Source: Streptomyces sp. NBC_00490 (GTDB lineage Bacteria; Actinomycetota; Actinomycetes; Streptomycetales; Streptomycetaceae). Taken from it: a stretch of 64,000 nucleotides of DNA. Positions 17,419 through 25,171 of the stretch are shown here, in pieces (the stretch's first letter is position 1; every line of letters starts with the position of its first letter). The stretch spans positions 1,488,001 to 1,552,000 of the forward strand of contig NZ_CP107869.1 in the NCBI RefSeq assembly GCF_036013645.1, given 5' to 3'. The notes under the pieces were generated by a model. It did not search any database. It saw only the letters and a list, made by a program, of their open reading frames with translations, and was not told where the DNA came from. The translations under genes and the position numbers were made by a program.

Positions 17419-18603
17419 TCAGAGCAGACCGTGGCGGGGCGGCCTGGTGCCGTTGAGCACGTACCGGCCGATGTGCTGGATCTTCCAGCGGGTCGGGTCG
17501 TGCAGGGTGTGTGTGCGGGCGTCGCGCCAATGACGGTGCAGGTTCAGGGAGTTGAGGGCCGAGCGAGTGCCGGAGACCTCGAAGAGCGCGCTCGCCACCT
17601 CGACAGCCGCCTCGGCGGCCCGCACCTTGGCGGCGGCCACGGCGATCGACGCCTCGGCCGCCGAGTCGTCGGTCAGGTCGGCCTGCGCCGCTTCTACGGC
17701 ACGCGCGGCTTCCCGCAGCAGCGCTTCAGCCGCCCTTACCTGGAGGGCGAGTTCACCGAAGCGCTGGATCAGCAGCGGGTCCTCGGCGGCCGTCTCGAGG
17801 CCGCTCTCGAACCACGGCCTGCTCTTCGTCCGTACGAACTCCGCCGCCTCCGCCAGCGCTCCCCCGGCGATCCCGGTGTCGATGGCGGCGTGCAGCAACT
17901 GGGCGACGGCGCCGTGTAGTTGGGGGCCCTCGAAGGTGAGGTGATGGGGCAGGACCCGGTCGGCCGGGACCTCGACGCCTTCGAGGCGGACCGTGCCGCT
18001 GGCGGTGGTGCGCTGGCCGAGGCCGTCCCAGTCGTCGATCACGGTGACGCCGGGTGCGTCCCGGGGCACGTACGCGACGTGGAGCTTGTCGTCCTCGGCG
18101 CGGGCGAGCACGGGGATCCAGTCCGCGAAGAGGGCGCCGGTGGAGTAGTGCTTGACGCCGTCGAGGACGTACGAGCCGTCGGGTCGCGGCGTGAGGCGGG
18201 TGCGGATGTCCTGGACGTGCCGGGTGCCGGCCTCCGACTGGGCGTTGCCGAGGCGGCGGCCGGAGAGGAGTTCGGCGAAGAAGAACTTCCGTTGCTCCTC
18301 GGTGCCCTGACGGCGGATCACGTTGACGTAGGCGAAGTGGCTCTGCGGGATCTGCGCGAGGCTGGCGTCGGCCGCGGCCAGCAGCCGGAAGATCTCGGCG
18401 AGGGTCAGCGGGCCGACGTCCGCTCCCCCGTGCTCCGCGGGAACGGTGACGGCCAGCAGGCCGGACGCGGAGAGCCGGTCCAACTCGGCGCGCGGCAGCC
18501 TGCGTTCGGCGTCCCGTGCGGAGGCTCCCGCGCGGAACTCCTCGGCCAGGGCAGCCGCGACGGCGAGGGCCTCCGCGTCGTCGGCGATCACATGGGCGGT
18601 CAT
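17419..18603 (-). CDS. SfnB-family sulfur acquisition oxidoreductase
   Basis: A 394-aa acyl-CoA-dehydrogenase-fold flavoenzyme. Key blocks are LSASGLLAVTVPAEHGGADVG (about 48-68), IPQSHFAYVNVIRRQGTEEQRKFFF, NAQSEAGTRH, LDGVKHYSTGALFADWIPVLA, and the C-terminal signature HRHWRDARTHTLHDPTRWKIQHIGRYVLNG. The last is characteristic of the SfnB/DszC group that oxidises organosulfur compounds. It is separated by 5 bp from the FMN reductase gene upstream and sits inside the sulfone/sulfonate cluster, supporting a role in organic sulfur scavenging. Confidence 0.88.
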   Translation of the reverse strand: MTAHVIADDAEALAVAAALAEEFRAGASARDAERRLPRAELDRLSASGLLAVTVPAEHGGADVGPLTLAEIFRLLAAADASLAQIPQSHFAYVNVIRRQGTEEQRKFFFAELLSGRRLGNAQSEAGTRHVQDIRTRLTPRPDGSYVLDGVKHYSTGALFADWIPVLARAEDDKLHVAYVPRDAPGVTVIDDWDGLGQRTTASGTVRLEGVEVPADRVLPHHLTFEGPQLHGAVAQLLHAAIDTGIAGGALAEAAEFVRTKSRPWFESGLETAAEDPLLIQRFGELALQVRAAEALLREAARAVEAAQADLTDDSAAEASIAVAAAKVRAAEAAVEVASALFEVSGTRSALNSLNLHRHWRDARTHTLHDPTRWKIQHIGRYVLNGTRPPRHGLL

Positions 18604-18608
18604 CCGGG

Positions 18609-19163
18609 TCAGCTCGCCGCGGCCAGGACCGGGGTGCGGCCCAGGGCCGCCGAGAACTGGTCGACGACCTGCGTCAGGGCCTCGGTGCTGGTCGCCACGA
18701 CGCTGAGGGTGCCGTCCTCGTGCACGGTGATGTCCTTGTCGAGGGTGAACCAGCCCTGGACGATGTGGGCGGCGCCCATGGAGTTGAGCACCGGGCGCAG
18801 CGCGTAATCGATGGCGAGGACGTGGGCGGTGGTGCCGCCGGTGGCGAGCGGAAGCACGGTCTTGCCGGTGAGCGCATACTGCGGGAGCAGGTCCAGCAGG
18901 GCCTTGAGGACTCCGGAGTAGGACGCCTTGTAGACCGGGGTGGCGACGACGACCCCGTCGGCGCGGGCGAAGAGCTCGGTGGCCTCGACGATCGCGGGGT
19001 GCTGGAAGTCGGCGCCGAGGAGGGCCTCGGCGGGGATGGTGCGGACGTCGAGCGGGATCACCTGGTGGCCCTGTGCGGCCAGCCGCTGGTCGAGGTGGCG
19101 CAACAGGCGGTTGGTGCGGGAGGAGGCGGAGGGGCTGCCGGAGACGGACAGGACGGTGGCCAT
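18609..19163 (-). CDS. NAD(P)H-dependent FMN reductase (SsuE/MsuE type)
   Basis: A 184-aa flavodoxin-like reductase that supplies FMNH2 to the neighbouring monooxygenases. The start VLSVSGSPSASSRTNRLL is the phosphate-binding loop of the NADPH-dependent FMN reductase family. VVVATPVYKASYSGVLKALLDLLPQYALTGKTVLPLATGG is the SsuE/MsuE hallmark, including the helix inserted after PVYKASYSG. The frame opens at 19196, but AGAGGA before the ATG at 19163 and the family N-terminus (MATVLSVSG) decide the start. It lies between two acyl-CoA-dehydrogenase-like genes in the same operon. Confidence 0.93.
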   Translation of the reverse strand: MATVLSVSGSPSASSRTNRLLRHLDQRLAAQGHQVIPLDVRTIPAEALLGADFQHPAIVEATELFARADGVVVATPVYKASYSGVLKALLDLLPQYALTGKTVLPLATGGTTAHVLAIDYALRPVLNSMGAAHIVQGWFTLDKDITVHEDGTLSVVATSTEALTQVVDQFSAALGRTPVLAAAS

Positions 19164-19221
19164 GCGGTCCTCTTTCGGGGAGCGGGGCGCCCGCACACGG
19201 CGGGCGCCCCCGGGGAAGCGG

Positions 19222-20439
19222 TCAGGAGTACCAGGTGGGTTCGGGCAGTTCGCCCTCGAGGACCCAGCGGCCGACCTCGCGCCGCTTGTAGGCGACCGGA
19301 TCGTGCAGGGTGTGGGTGCGGACGTTGCGCCAGAACCGGTCGAGACCCTCGGCGCTGGCCGTGGAGCGGGCTCCGGTGACCTCGAAGATCCGGTTCGAGA
19401 TCTCCAGGGCGACGTCGGTGGCGCGCGCCTTCACGGCGGCGACCCGCACCTCGAAGTCGCCGCGGGTCTGCTCGGTGACCGCGTCGGGGTCGTCGTGCAG
19501 CTTCTGCCCCTCGGCGGCGACGGTGTCGGCGAGCGCCTCGACCGCCCAGAGCTTCGCGGTGAGGTCGCCGTAGATGTCGATGACGTACGGCTCGTCGACC
19601 GCGCGCTCGTGGCCGCCGTGCAGCCAGGAGCGGGACTTCTCACGGGTGTAGGCGGCGGCCGTCTCCAGGGCGCCGCCCGCGATGCCCAGGTAGAAGTTGA
19701 CGAAGATCAGCTGGATGGTGGGGACGTTCAGGGTGTTGTAGACGCGCGGCTGGAACACCTTGTCGACGTATCCGGCCGCCGACGACCACGGTGTGCGTAC
19801 ACCATCGAGGGTGACGCCGCCGCTCTCGGTGAGCCGCTGGCCGATGTTGTCCCAGTCGTCGTGGAAGGTCAGGCCCGGCGAGTCGGAGGGCACGATGGCG
19901 AAGACGTGGTCGTCGGTGCCTTCGAGTACGCCTTCCAGGACGGTGACGTCGGAGACCTTGCTGCCGGTGGAGAAGGTCTTGCGGCCGGTGAAGACGAGGT
20001 CGTCGCCGTCCTCGGTGACGGTCACGTCCTTGTCGCGCGGGTTGACGGCGCCGCCGAAGAACCAGCGGTTGCGTGCTGCCTCGGCCTCCACGTGCTGCCA
20101 CTGTTCGCGGGTGCCGACCAGACGGGCGGCCCAGTTCCACAGGTAGTGGTAGCCGAGGAGCTGGCCGATGGAGCCGTCGGCCCTGGCGACCTCGCGGACG
20201 ACGCGGTACGCGGTCGGCCAGTCCTGGCCCGCGCCGCCGTGCTCCGTGGGGCCGAGCAGGGTGACAAGGCCGGAGTCCTTGAGGAGCTGGACCTCGGCGT
20301 GGGGGGTGGCGCCGGCACGGTCGCGGGCGGCGGCGTCGGTGGCGAGGACGGCGGCGACGTCGGCGGCGCGGGCGATCCAGTCCTGGGCGCTCTCGGGCGC
20401 GGGACGGTTGTGCCAGTCGGTGTTGGTGACGGTGCTCAT
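19222..20439 (-). CDS. DszC/SfnB-like flavin monooxygenase (acyl-CoA dehydrogenase fold)
   Basis: A 405-aa enzyme related to dibenzothiophene monooxygenase DszC and SfnB. It shows LLKDSGLVTLLGPTEHGGAGQDW (about 53-75), DGSIGQLLGYHYLWNWAARL, RWFFGGAVNPRD, FTGRKTFSTGSKVSD, the FHDDWDNIGQRLTESGGVTLDGV strand, and RFWRNVRTHTLHDPVAYKRREVGRW at the end. It is expected to use FMNH2 and O2 to oxygenate organosulfur or related substrates. It lies 14 bp after the sfnG-like gene and 59 bp before the FMN reductase. Exact substrate is uncertain. Confidence 0.88.
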   Translation of the reverse strand: MSTVTNTDWHNRPAPESAQDWIARAADVAAVLATDAAARDRAGATPHAEVQLLKDSGLVTLLGPTEHGGAGQDWPTAYRVVREVARADGSIGQLLGYHYLWNWAARLVGTREQWQHVEAEAARNRWFFGGAVNPRDKDVTVTEDGDDLVFTGRKTFSTGSKVSDVTVLEGVLEGTDDHVFAIVPSDSPGLTFHDDWDNIGQRLTESGGVTLDGVRTPWSSAAGYVDKVFQPRVYNTLNVPTIQLIFVNFYLGIAGGALETAAAYTREKSRSWLHGGHERAVDEPYVIDIYGDLTAKLWAVEALADTVAAEGQKLHDDPDAVTEQTRGDFEVRVAAVKARATDVALEISNRIFEVTGARSTASAEGLDRFWRNVRTHTLHDPVAYKRREVGRWVLEGELPEPTWYS

Positions 20440-20452
20440 GTCGGTGACCTCC

Positions 20453-21562
20453 TCAGACCTGGGCGGGGACGGACTCGGGGAGCTGGGCCTCCAGTTCGCG
20501 CACCAGCGGCAGGACGCGTTTGCCGAAGTACTCGACCTCCTCGTGGTAGTGGAGGAAGCCGAGGAGGAGCAGGTCGACGCCGAGCTTCTTGTAGGCGACG
20601 ATCCGTTCGGCGATCTGCTCGGGGGTGCCGATGAGCCCGGTGCGGAAGCCGTCGTTGTACTGGACGAGGTCCTCGAAAGAGGAGTCCTGCCACATGCCCT
20701 TCTTGTCGGCGGTGGACTGGCCGGCCTGCTTCACGGCGTTGCCGAAGCCCTCGACGGCCTCGGTGTCGGCCTTGGCGACGATCTCCCGGAGGGTGTCGCG
20801 GGCCTCGGCCTCGGTGTCACGGGCGATGAGGAAGCCGTTGAGGCCGAACTTCGGTGCGGTGCGGCCGGCTTCGGCGGCGGACTTGCGGACGTCCTCGATC
20901 TGCTCGACGACCCCGTCGAAGTCCTTGCCGTTGGAGAAGTACCAGTCGGAGACCCGGCCTGCCATCCGCCGTGCGGCGCTGGAGTTGCCGCCCTGGAAGA
21001 TCTCCGGGTGCGGGCGCTCGGGGGTGTTGAGCGGCTTGGGCTTGAGGGAGAAGTCGCGCAGCCGGTAGAAGTCACCGGCGAGTTCGGTGTGGTCCTCGGT
21101 CCAGATCTTGCGCAGGGCGGTGATGAACTCCTCGGAGCGGCGGTAGCGCTCGTCGTGCTCCAGCCAGGGCTCGCCGAGGGCGGTGAACTCGCCCTTGAAC
21201 CAGCCGGACACGACGTTCACGGCGAAGCGGCCGTTGGACAGGTGGTCGGCGGTGGCGCCGAGCTTGGCCAGCACGCCGGGGTGCCACAGCCCGGGGTGGA
21301 CGGCGGCGATGACCTTCAGACGCTGGGTGGCGAGGAGGAGGGCGAGGCTGAAGCTGGTCGACTCGTGCTGGTACTCGGCGCCGTAGCTGGCCATGTAGCG
21401 GACCTGGCTGAGCGCGTAGTCGAAGCCGTTGTTCTCGGCGAGGACGGCGAGTTCGCGGTTGTAGTCGTAGCCCCAGTCGGTGCGCTGCTCGATCTTGCTG
21501 GTGACGAGTCCCCCGCTGACGTTGGGGACCCAGTAGGCGAATTTCACGGGCTCTGCGGGCAT
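20453..21562 (-). CDS. sfnG: Dimethylsulfone monooxygenase SfnG-like LLM protein
   Basis: A 369-aa FMNH2-dependent luciferase-fold monooxygenase. KFAYWVPNVSGGLVTSKIEQ at the N-terminus is the SfnG signature. It is followed by NGFDYALSQVRYMASYGAEYQHES, GRFAVNVVSGWFKGEF, LEHDERYRRSEEFI, PEIFQGGNSSAARRMAG and KLGVDLLLLGFLHYHEEVEYFG. SfnG converts dimethyl sulfone to methanesulfinate. The frame is open to a GTG at 21595, but GGAG six bases before the ATG at 21562 marks the start. It is the first enzyme gene after the Cys leader peptide; the hairpin and anti-SD at 21599-21642 lie in between. Confidence 0.9.
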   Translation of the reverse strand: MPAEPVKFAYWVPNVSGGLVTSKIEQRTDWGYDYNRELAVLAENNGFDYALSQVRYMASYGAEYQHESTSFSLALLLATQRLKVIAAVHPGLWHPGVLAKLGATADHLSNGRFAVNVVSGWFKGEFTALGEPWLEHDERYRRSEEFITALRKIWTEDHTELAGDFYRLRDFSLKPKPLNTPERPHPEIFQGGNSSAARRMAGRVSDWYFSNGKDFDGVVEQIEDVRKSAAEAGRTAPKFGLNGFLIARDTEAEARDTLREIVAKADTEAVEGFGNAVKQAGQSTADKKGMWQDSSFEDLVQYNDGFRTGLIGTPEQIAERIVAYKKLGVDLLLLGFLHYHEEVEYFGKRVLPLVRELEAQLPESVPAQV

Positions 21563-21598
21563 GCGGAACTCCAGTTGCGGAATGTTTTCGAGCACGCC

Positions 21599-21642
21599 GA
21601 ATTCAAGGAGGTCGTCAAAGGGAACGCGGACGCGTTGAATTC
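21599..21642 (-). promoter_or_regulatory. Candidate attenuator hairpin between Cys leader peptide and sfnG
   Basis: GAATTCAA (21599-21606) and TTGAATTC (21635-21642) form an 8-bp inverted repeat. It encloses a second one, AACGCG-GA-CGCGTT (21623-21636). In the minus-strand RNA the segment also reads CCUCCUU, the exact complement of a Shine-Dalgarno sequence, and sfnG's own GGAG lies about 40 nt further on. Its position 42 nt after the leader stop fits attenuation or SD masking. The switching mechanism is inferred. Confidence 0.45.
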
Positions 21643-21684
21643 AGGCGTGAAGAGCGAAAAGCGCGGCGGATCTCGAGGGAGTGA

Positions 21685-21768
21685 TCAGGCCGCGGGGCAA
21701 CAGGAGGCGCTGGAGACGCGCGCGAGGTCGACATGGCGTCGCCGCGTGAGGTCCAGTCGCATCATCAT
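21685..21768 (-). CDS. Cys-Cys leader peptide of the sulfur operon (27 aa)
   Basis: The minus-strand frame reads MMMRLDLTRRRHVDLARVSS, then ASCCPAA and stop. It matches the short actinobacterial 'putative leader peptide' family (RLxLTRRRHVDLxRVSS...C) found upstream of sulfur and cysteine genes. The consecutive Cys codons near the end should stall ribosomes when cysteinyl-tRNA is scarce, coupling sulfur starvation to expression of the downstream operon. Three ATG codons in tandem (21768, 21765, 21762) form the start region, with only GAGA upstream. The next gene, sfnG, starts 122 nt downstream. No other cysteines occur in the peptide. Confidence 0.88.
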   Translation of the reverse strand: MMMRLDLTRRRHVDLARVSSASCCPAA

Positions 21769-21906
21769 GTTCTCGATCGTGACAGCCGCCGGTCCGGGCC
21801 GTCAAGGTAAACCCGACCGGTCTCGTATCGCGGACCATTGAATTTCACGAAGGTGTGACAGGGAAACCCTTGAACACGCCGGGAAATGCGCCGCATTCTT
21901 CCTGCC

Positions 21907-22815
21907 ATGCGGACCGAACAGCTCGAATACATCGCCGCGGTGACCCGGCTCGGTTCCCTGCGCCGGGCCGCGGAGGAACTGCGCCTTTCCCAGCCCGCGT
22001 TGAGCGAGACCGTGCGGAATCTGGAACGTGAGCTGGGCGTGGACCTCCTGGAGCGCAAACGCTCGGGCGCGACGATGAGCGCGGAGGGCCGGGAGCTGCT
22101 GCCGCACATCATCAACGTCCTGGACGCGGTGGACCGGCTGCGGTCGGCGGCGGGCGAGCAGCACCGCATCAGCCGGATGGTGCGGGTGGGGACGGTGAAC
22201 GCGGCGACCGTGCCGCTGCTGATCCCGGCGGTGCGGGAGTTCCGCGCCGGCCATCCGGTGACCCAGGTCGAGGTGGTCGGCGCCCAGCAGAGCGACATCC
22301 ACCGGGCGCTGTCCGAGGGCGGTTTCGATCTCGGCCTGGTGAACCATCTGGAGGGCGACGACGTGCCGGCCGAGCTGGAGAGCACGGAGCTGCTGCGCGG
22401 CCGCCCCGTGGTGTGCCTGCGTCCGGACAGTCCGCTGGCCTCGCGTACCGCGCTGTCGGTGACCGACCTCCTGGACACGCCGCTGATCGCGATGCGCTCG
22501 GGCTATGTCATGCACCGCTATGTGCACCGGCTGCTGGACGGCAGGGCGCCCTCGTTCTCGTACTCCACCGACGGCGCCGAGATGGGCAAGCTGATGGTCG
22601 CGGAGGGGCTCGGTGTGACGGTGCTGCCGGACTTCAGCGTCGTGGACGATCCTCTGGTCCGTGGCGGCGCGCTCACCCACCGCCCGCTCACCGACGACTC
22701 GACCCGGGTCCTGCTGATGCTCCAGCGCCGCCGCGCGGACCCGGTGCCGCGCGCGGTCCAGGACCTGCACGACGCGTTCGTGGCGCGGGCCCGGGAGCTG
22801 GTCTCAGGGGACTGA
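21907..22815 (+). CDS. LysR family transcriptional regulator
   Basis: A 302-aa regulator. The N-terminal winged helix-turn-helix reads MRTEQLEYIAAVTRLGSLRR followed by AAEELRLSQPALSETVRNLE and LGVDLLERKRSG. The effector domain (about 90-295) starts VRVGTVNAATVPLLIPAVREF. It is divergent from the leader peptide/sfnG operon, 138 bp apart, so it is probably the operon's activator, as CysB/SfnR-like regulators are elsewhere. The family length (about 300 aa) is normal. A second possible ATG lies at 21886, but the usual LysR N-terminus begins at 21907; neither has a strong Shine-Dalgarno sequence. Confidence 0.92.
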   Translation: MRTEQLEYIAAVTRLGSLRRAAEELRLSQPALSETVRNLERELGVDLLERKRSGATMSAEGRELLPHIINVLDAVDRLRSAAGEQHRISRMVRVGTVNAATVPLLIPAVREFRAGHPVTQVEVVGAQQSDIHRALSEGGFDLGLVNHLEGDDVPAELESTELLRGRPVVCLRPDSPLASRTALSVTDLLDTPLIAMRSGYVMHRYVHRLLDGRAPSFSYSTDGAEMGKLMVAEGLGVTVLPDFSVVDDPLVRGGALTHRPLTDDSTRVLLMLQRRRADPVPRAVQDLHDAFVARARELVSGD

Positions 22816-22894
22816 ACGTCCGGGAGTGGGAAGGCGATCACGAATATCGTGCGGCGGACTTCTCGTGGGCGAGCGGCTGAGCGGCGTAGCTGAT

Positions 22895-23292
22895 GGGTCG
22901 TGAGGACCGCCTTGGTGACGCCGGTGCTGCGGATCAGGTCCAGGAGCTCGAAGCGGGCGCGGATGCCGAGGTGGTTGGTGAGTTCGTCCAGGACCAGGAG
23001 CCGGGGTCGCTGGGTGAGCGCGCGGGCCGGCAGGACGCGTTGGCGTTCGCCGCCGGAGAGGGTGGCGTGGTCACGGTCCGCGAGACAGTTCCCCTACGTC
23101 GTCGCCGCCCACTCCGACCACGCCGTCGGCCGACCGCAGGGAGCGGTGGACGGTGCACAGCAGGGTGGACCTGCCGCTGCCGTTGGGGCCGACGAGCCCG
23201 ACGGTGTCCCGCTTGTCCGCCTCCGGATTCACGGCGCGGAGGACCGGTGTGCGGTCCAGGGTGATGTGGAGCTGGTCCACGGTCAGTTGCAT
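22895..23292 (-). pseudogene. Decayed iron-siderophore ABC transporter ATPase (FecE-like)
   Basis: From the ATG at 23292 the frame gives LTVDQLHITLDRTPVLRAVN and VGLVGPNGSGRSTLL (Walker A, with Arg in place of the Lys) and reaches VGGDDVGEL. It then loses the reading frame and about 60 residues of normal sequence. In another frame from about 23075 it resumes with ADRDHATLSGGERQRVL, ARALTQRPRLLVLDELTNHL (Walker B, Pro changed to Leu) and ELLDLIRSTGVTKAVL. The C-terminal third with the switch His is gone. It is therefore a frameshifted, internally deleted and truncated relic, unlikely to be functional. Confidence 0.75.
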
Positions 23293-23369
23293 ACGGTATC
23301 CAGGCCCTTGCAGCGGCGCAGCAGCCCCAGGAAGAAGGGGGCGCCGAGCAGGTAAGTGCCGCCCAGGAG
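23283..23369 (-). pseudogene. Remnant of siderophore ABC permease C-terminus
   Basis: About 28 codons reading LLGGTYLLGAPFFLGLLRRC to a stop at 23283 resemble the last helix and cytoplasmic tail (GxPFFLxLLRR) of FecD/FepD-type permeases. The stop overlaps the ATG of the ATPase relic exactly as in intact operons. Everything upstream of about 23370 is missing, so a deletion removed the binding protein and most of the permease. Confidence 0.55.
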
Positions 23370-23436
23370 TGCCGGTGAGCAGGGCGTTGAGTCGACGTCC
23401 GAACAGGGTCAGGAGGGGTGCTTCGTCACCCGGGCA

Positions 23437-23476
23437 GGGCGCCGGTGCCGGGGTTCACCGCTCGGCACCGGCGCCC
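23437..23476 (-). terminator. Strong hairpin downstream of the SigC-like gene
   Basis: A perfect 14-bp stem (23437-23450 with 23463-23476) and 12-nt loop begins 12 bp after the sigma factor's stop at 23488. It separates that gene from the decayed transporter. No T-tract is present, as usual in Streptomyces. Confidence 0.7.
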
Positions 23477-23487
23477 TCTTCCGTCGT

Positions 23488-24102
23488 TCAGACCGCCTGC
23501 AGGGCGGGCCGCTCCGACTCGTCCAGCAGGTCCATCAAGGCCGTCCGGGCGCGGGCGACGCGGGAGCGGACGGTGCCGACGGGGCAGTCGCTGACCTCGG
23601 CCGCCTCCCCGTAGGGCAGGCCCACCAGCTGGGTGAGGATGAACGCCTCACGGCGTTCGTCCGGCAGCGACTCCAGCAGGTCCAGCAGCGCGATGCCGTC
23701 GTCGAAGCCGGGCAGGTCCCGCGGCTGCGCGTTCTCGACGGCCAACTGCCAGTCCGGTACGTCGGAAAGGCGGGGCCGGGCCGAGGCGTACCGGTAGCTG
23801 TCGATCACCGCGCGGCGGGCGATGGACAGCAGCCAGGAGCGGGCCGAGGAACGGCCCTCGAACCGGTGCAGGCTGCCGAGCGCGCGCAGGAACGTGTCCT
23901 GGGCGAGGTCGTCGGCGGCCTGCGGGTCGCCGCAGAGGTGGGCGACATAGCGCGTCACGTCGAGGTGCAGGGCGCGTACGAAGTGCTCGACCGCGTCCGC
24001 GTCACCTCCGCGGGCGGCCAGCGCCCACGCGGTTATCGACTCGTCCATCGACATCGCCGCGTCGTGGTTCTCGCGCGCGGCCGACAGGGCAGAAGTGATC
24101 AC
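23488..24102 (-). CDS. SigC-like ECF RNA polymerase sigma factor
   Basis: A 204-aa ECF sigma factor. Region 2 shows LDVTRYVAHLCGDPQAADDL then AQDTFLRALGSLHRFEGRSS and ARSWLLSIARRAVIDSYRY. Region 4 shows LDLLESLPDERREAFILTQL and GLPYGEAAEVSDCPVGTVRS. The phrase-level resemblance is to mycobacterial SigC. The start is taken at the GTG at 24102, with AAGGA eight bases upstream; the frame is open far further but without features. No anti-sigma gene adjoins. A Met/His-rich membrane protein lies 158 bp upstream on the same strand, suggesting metal-responsive function. Confidence 0.9.
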   Translation of the reverse strand: MITSALSAARENHDAAMSMDESITAWALAARGGDADAVEHFVRALHLDVTRYVAHLCGDPQAADDLAQDTFLRALGSLHRFEGRSSARSWLLSIARRAVIDSYRYASARPRLSDVPDWQLAVENAQPRDLPGFDDGIALLDLLESLPDERREAFILTQLVGLPYGEAAEVSDCPVGTVRSRVARARTALMDLLDESERPALQAV

Positions 24103-24260
24103 TTGGTGTCCTTCTCGGTCATCCGTGATCCGGACCTGGGCGCGTGGAGAGCGCGGGCGGTCCGGTGCGTGGGGAGACGGGCGTACGACACCCTGCGTGG
24201 GCGGCGTACGGCCAAGGCCCGAGGCGCCTTGAGGGGCGGCCTCGGGGATACCGGCTGTCG

Positions 24261-24926
24261 TCAGACGACAGCGGTCCCCACGGGCGGACCCCGAGAAGTG
24301 ATCGCGTGGACGAGGAGGAGCCGCGGCACCCGGTCCGAGGAAGGCCGGTGCGCACGGACGCGTGGCCGCTCCGGAGGAAGGGGCAGAGCGGCGAGCAGCA
24401 GCCGCAGCGGTGCGGCCAGCCATCCGGCCACGGCCCGCAGGATGCGGAACGCGGCCCGCTCGCCGTACGCCAGCCACAACCCGCACAGCGACGCGGCCAG
24501 CAGGTGGGCGGCGAGCATGCCGAGGGATGTCGAGCCGGTCATGGAGTCGCCCGCGTGATCCATGTGCCTCGTATCCATGGGGTCCATGGAGTGCATGTGC
24601 ATCGAGCCCATGTGCATGGCGCCCATGTCCATCGACCCCATGTCGTGCCCCGTGGCACCCGCGCCCCCGGTCGCCGACTGGGCGAGCGAGAAGGCCGAGT
24701 GCAGCCCGGTCTGTGCGGCGACCACGACGGCCACGATCAGCGGCAGCCCGCGCTCGCGGCCCGCCAGGCACCACCCCACGCCGCCGGTCACGACCGTTCC
24801 GGCCGCCAGCGCCCACACCGGGACGTCACTGCCGGACATCATCGCGTGGCCCAGGGCGGCGAGCAGCACACAGACGGCGGCGAACACCGCGGCCCGTACC
24901 GTGCGAGAACACCACCCTGCAGTCAT
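24261..24926 (-). CDS. Met/His-rich multi-pass membrane protein, probably copper-associated
   Basis: A 221-aa protein with about four hydrophobic segments (about 10-28, 37-52, 58-78, 135-155) and a basic C-terminal tail. Between segments three and four lies a run of about 35 residues built almost only from Met, His, Asp, Gly and Ser (for example MDMGSMDMGAMHMGSMHMHS). These are typical soft-metal (Cu) ligands. No characterised family is recognised beyond this. GAGG precedes the ATG at 24926. The neighbouring SigC-like sigma factor strengthens a copper-handling guess, since mycobacterial SigC has been tied to copper acquisition. Function remains inferred. Confidence 0.8.
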   Translation of the reverse strand: MTAGWCSRTVRAAVFAAVCVLLAALGHAMMSGSDVPVWALAAGTVVTGGVGWCLAGRERGLPLIVAVVVAAQTGLHSAFSLAQSATGGAGATGHDMGSMDMGAMHMGSMHMHSMDPMDTRHMDHAGDSMTGSTSLGMLAAHLLAASLCGLWLAYGERAAFRILRAVAGWLAAPLRLLLAALPLPPERPRVRAHRPSSDRVPRLLLVHAITSRGPPVGTAVV

Positions 24927-25046
24927 GGCGCCTCATCCTCGCATCCGGGCCCGGGTCGTCGGACAGGGGTACGGAAATCGCCCCCGCTCCGCTCACACGG
25001 GATGGCTACCACCCACGGGCATGCGTTACGCCCGCTCACGAACCCG

Positions 25047-25075
25047 GCCCGTCCACCGCGACGCGGTGGACGGGC
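25047..25075 (-). terminator. Perfect 13-bp hairpin
   Basis: GCCCGTCCACCGC and its exact complement enclose a three-base loop (25047-25075). It lies about 100 bp after the stop of the small ORF at 25172 and 120 bp before the Met/His-rich gene's ATG. It most likely ends the small ORF's transcript. Confidence 0.65.
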
Positions 25076-25171
25076 TCGAGGACCTCCCGGCGGGGCACGC
25101 CGGGCATGTTCAGTTGTACGAACGACGGGGACACCGCACCCGAGGCCCGCGAGTTGGGTGTTGCGCCGGGG

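Noticed and set aside
24541..24660. Repeated ATG/CAT-rich DNA as a satellite
   Set aside because: It is the coding sequence of the Met/His-rich loop of the membrane protein, read on the minus strand.
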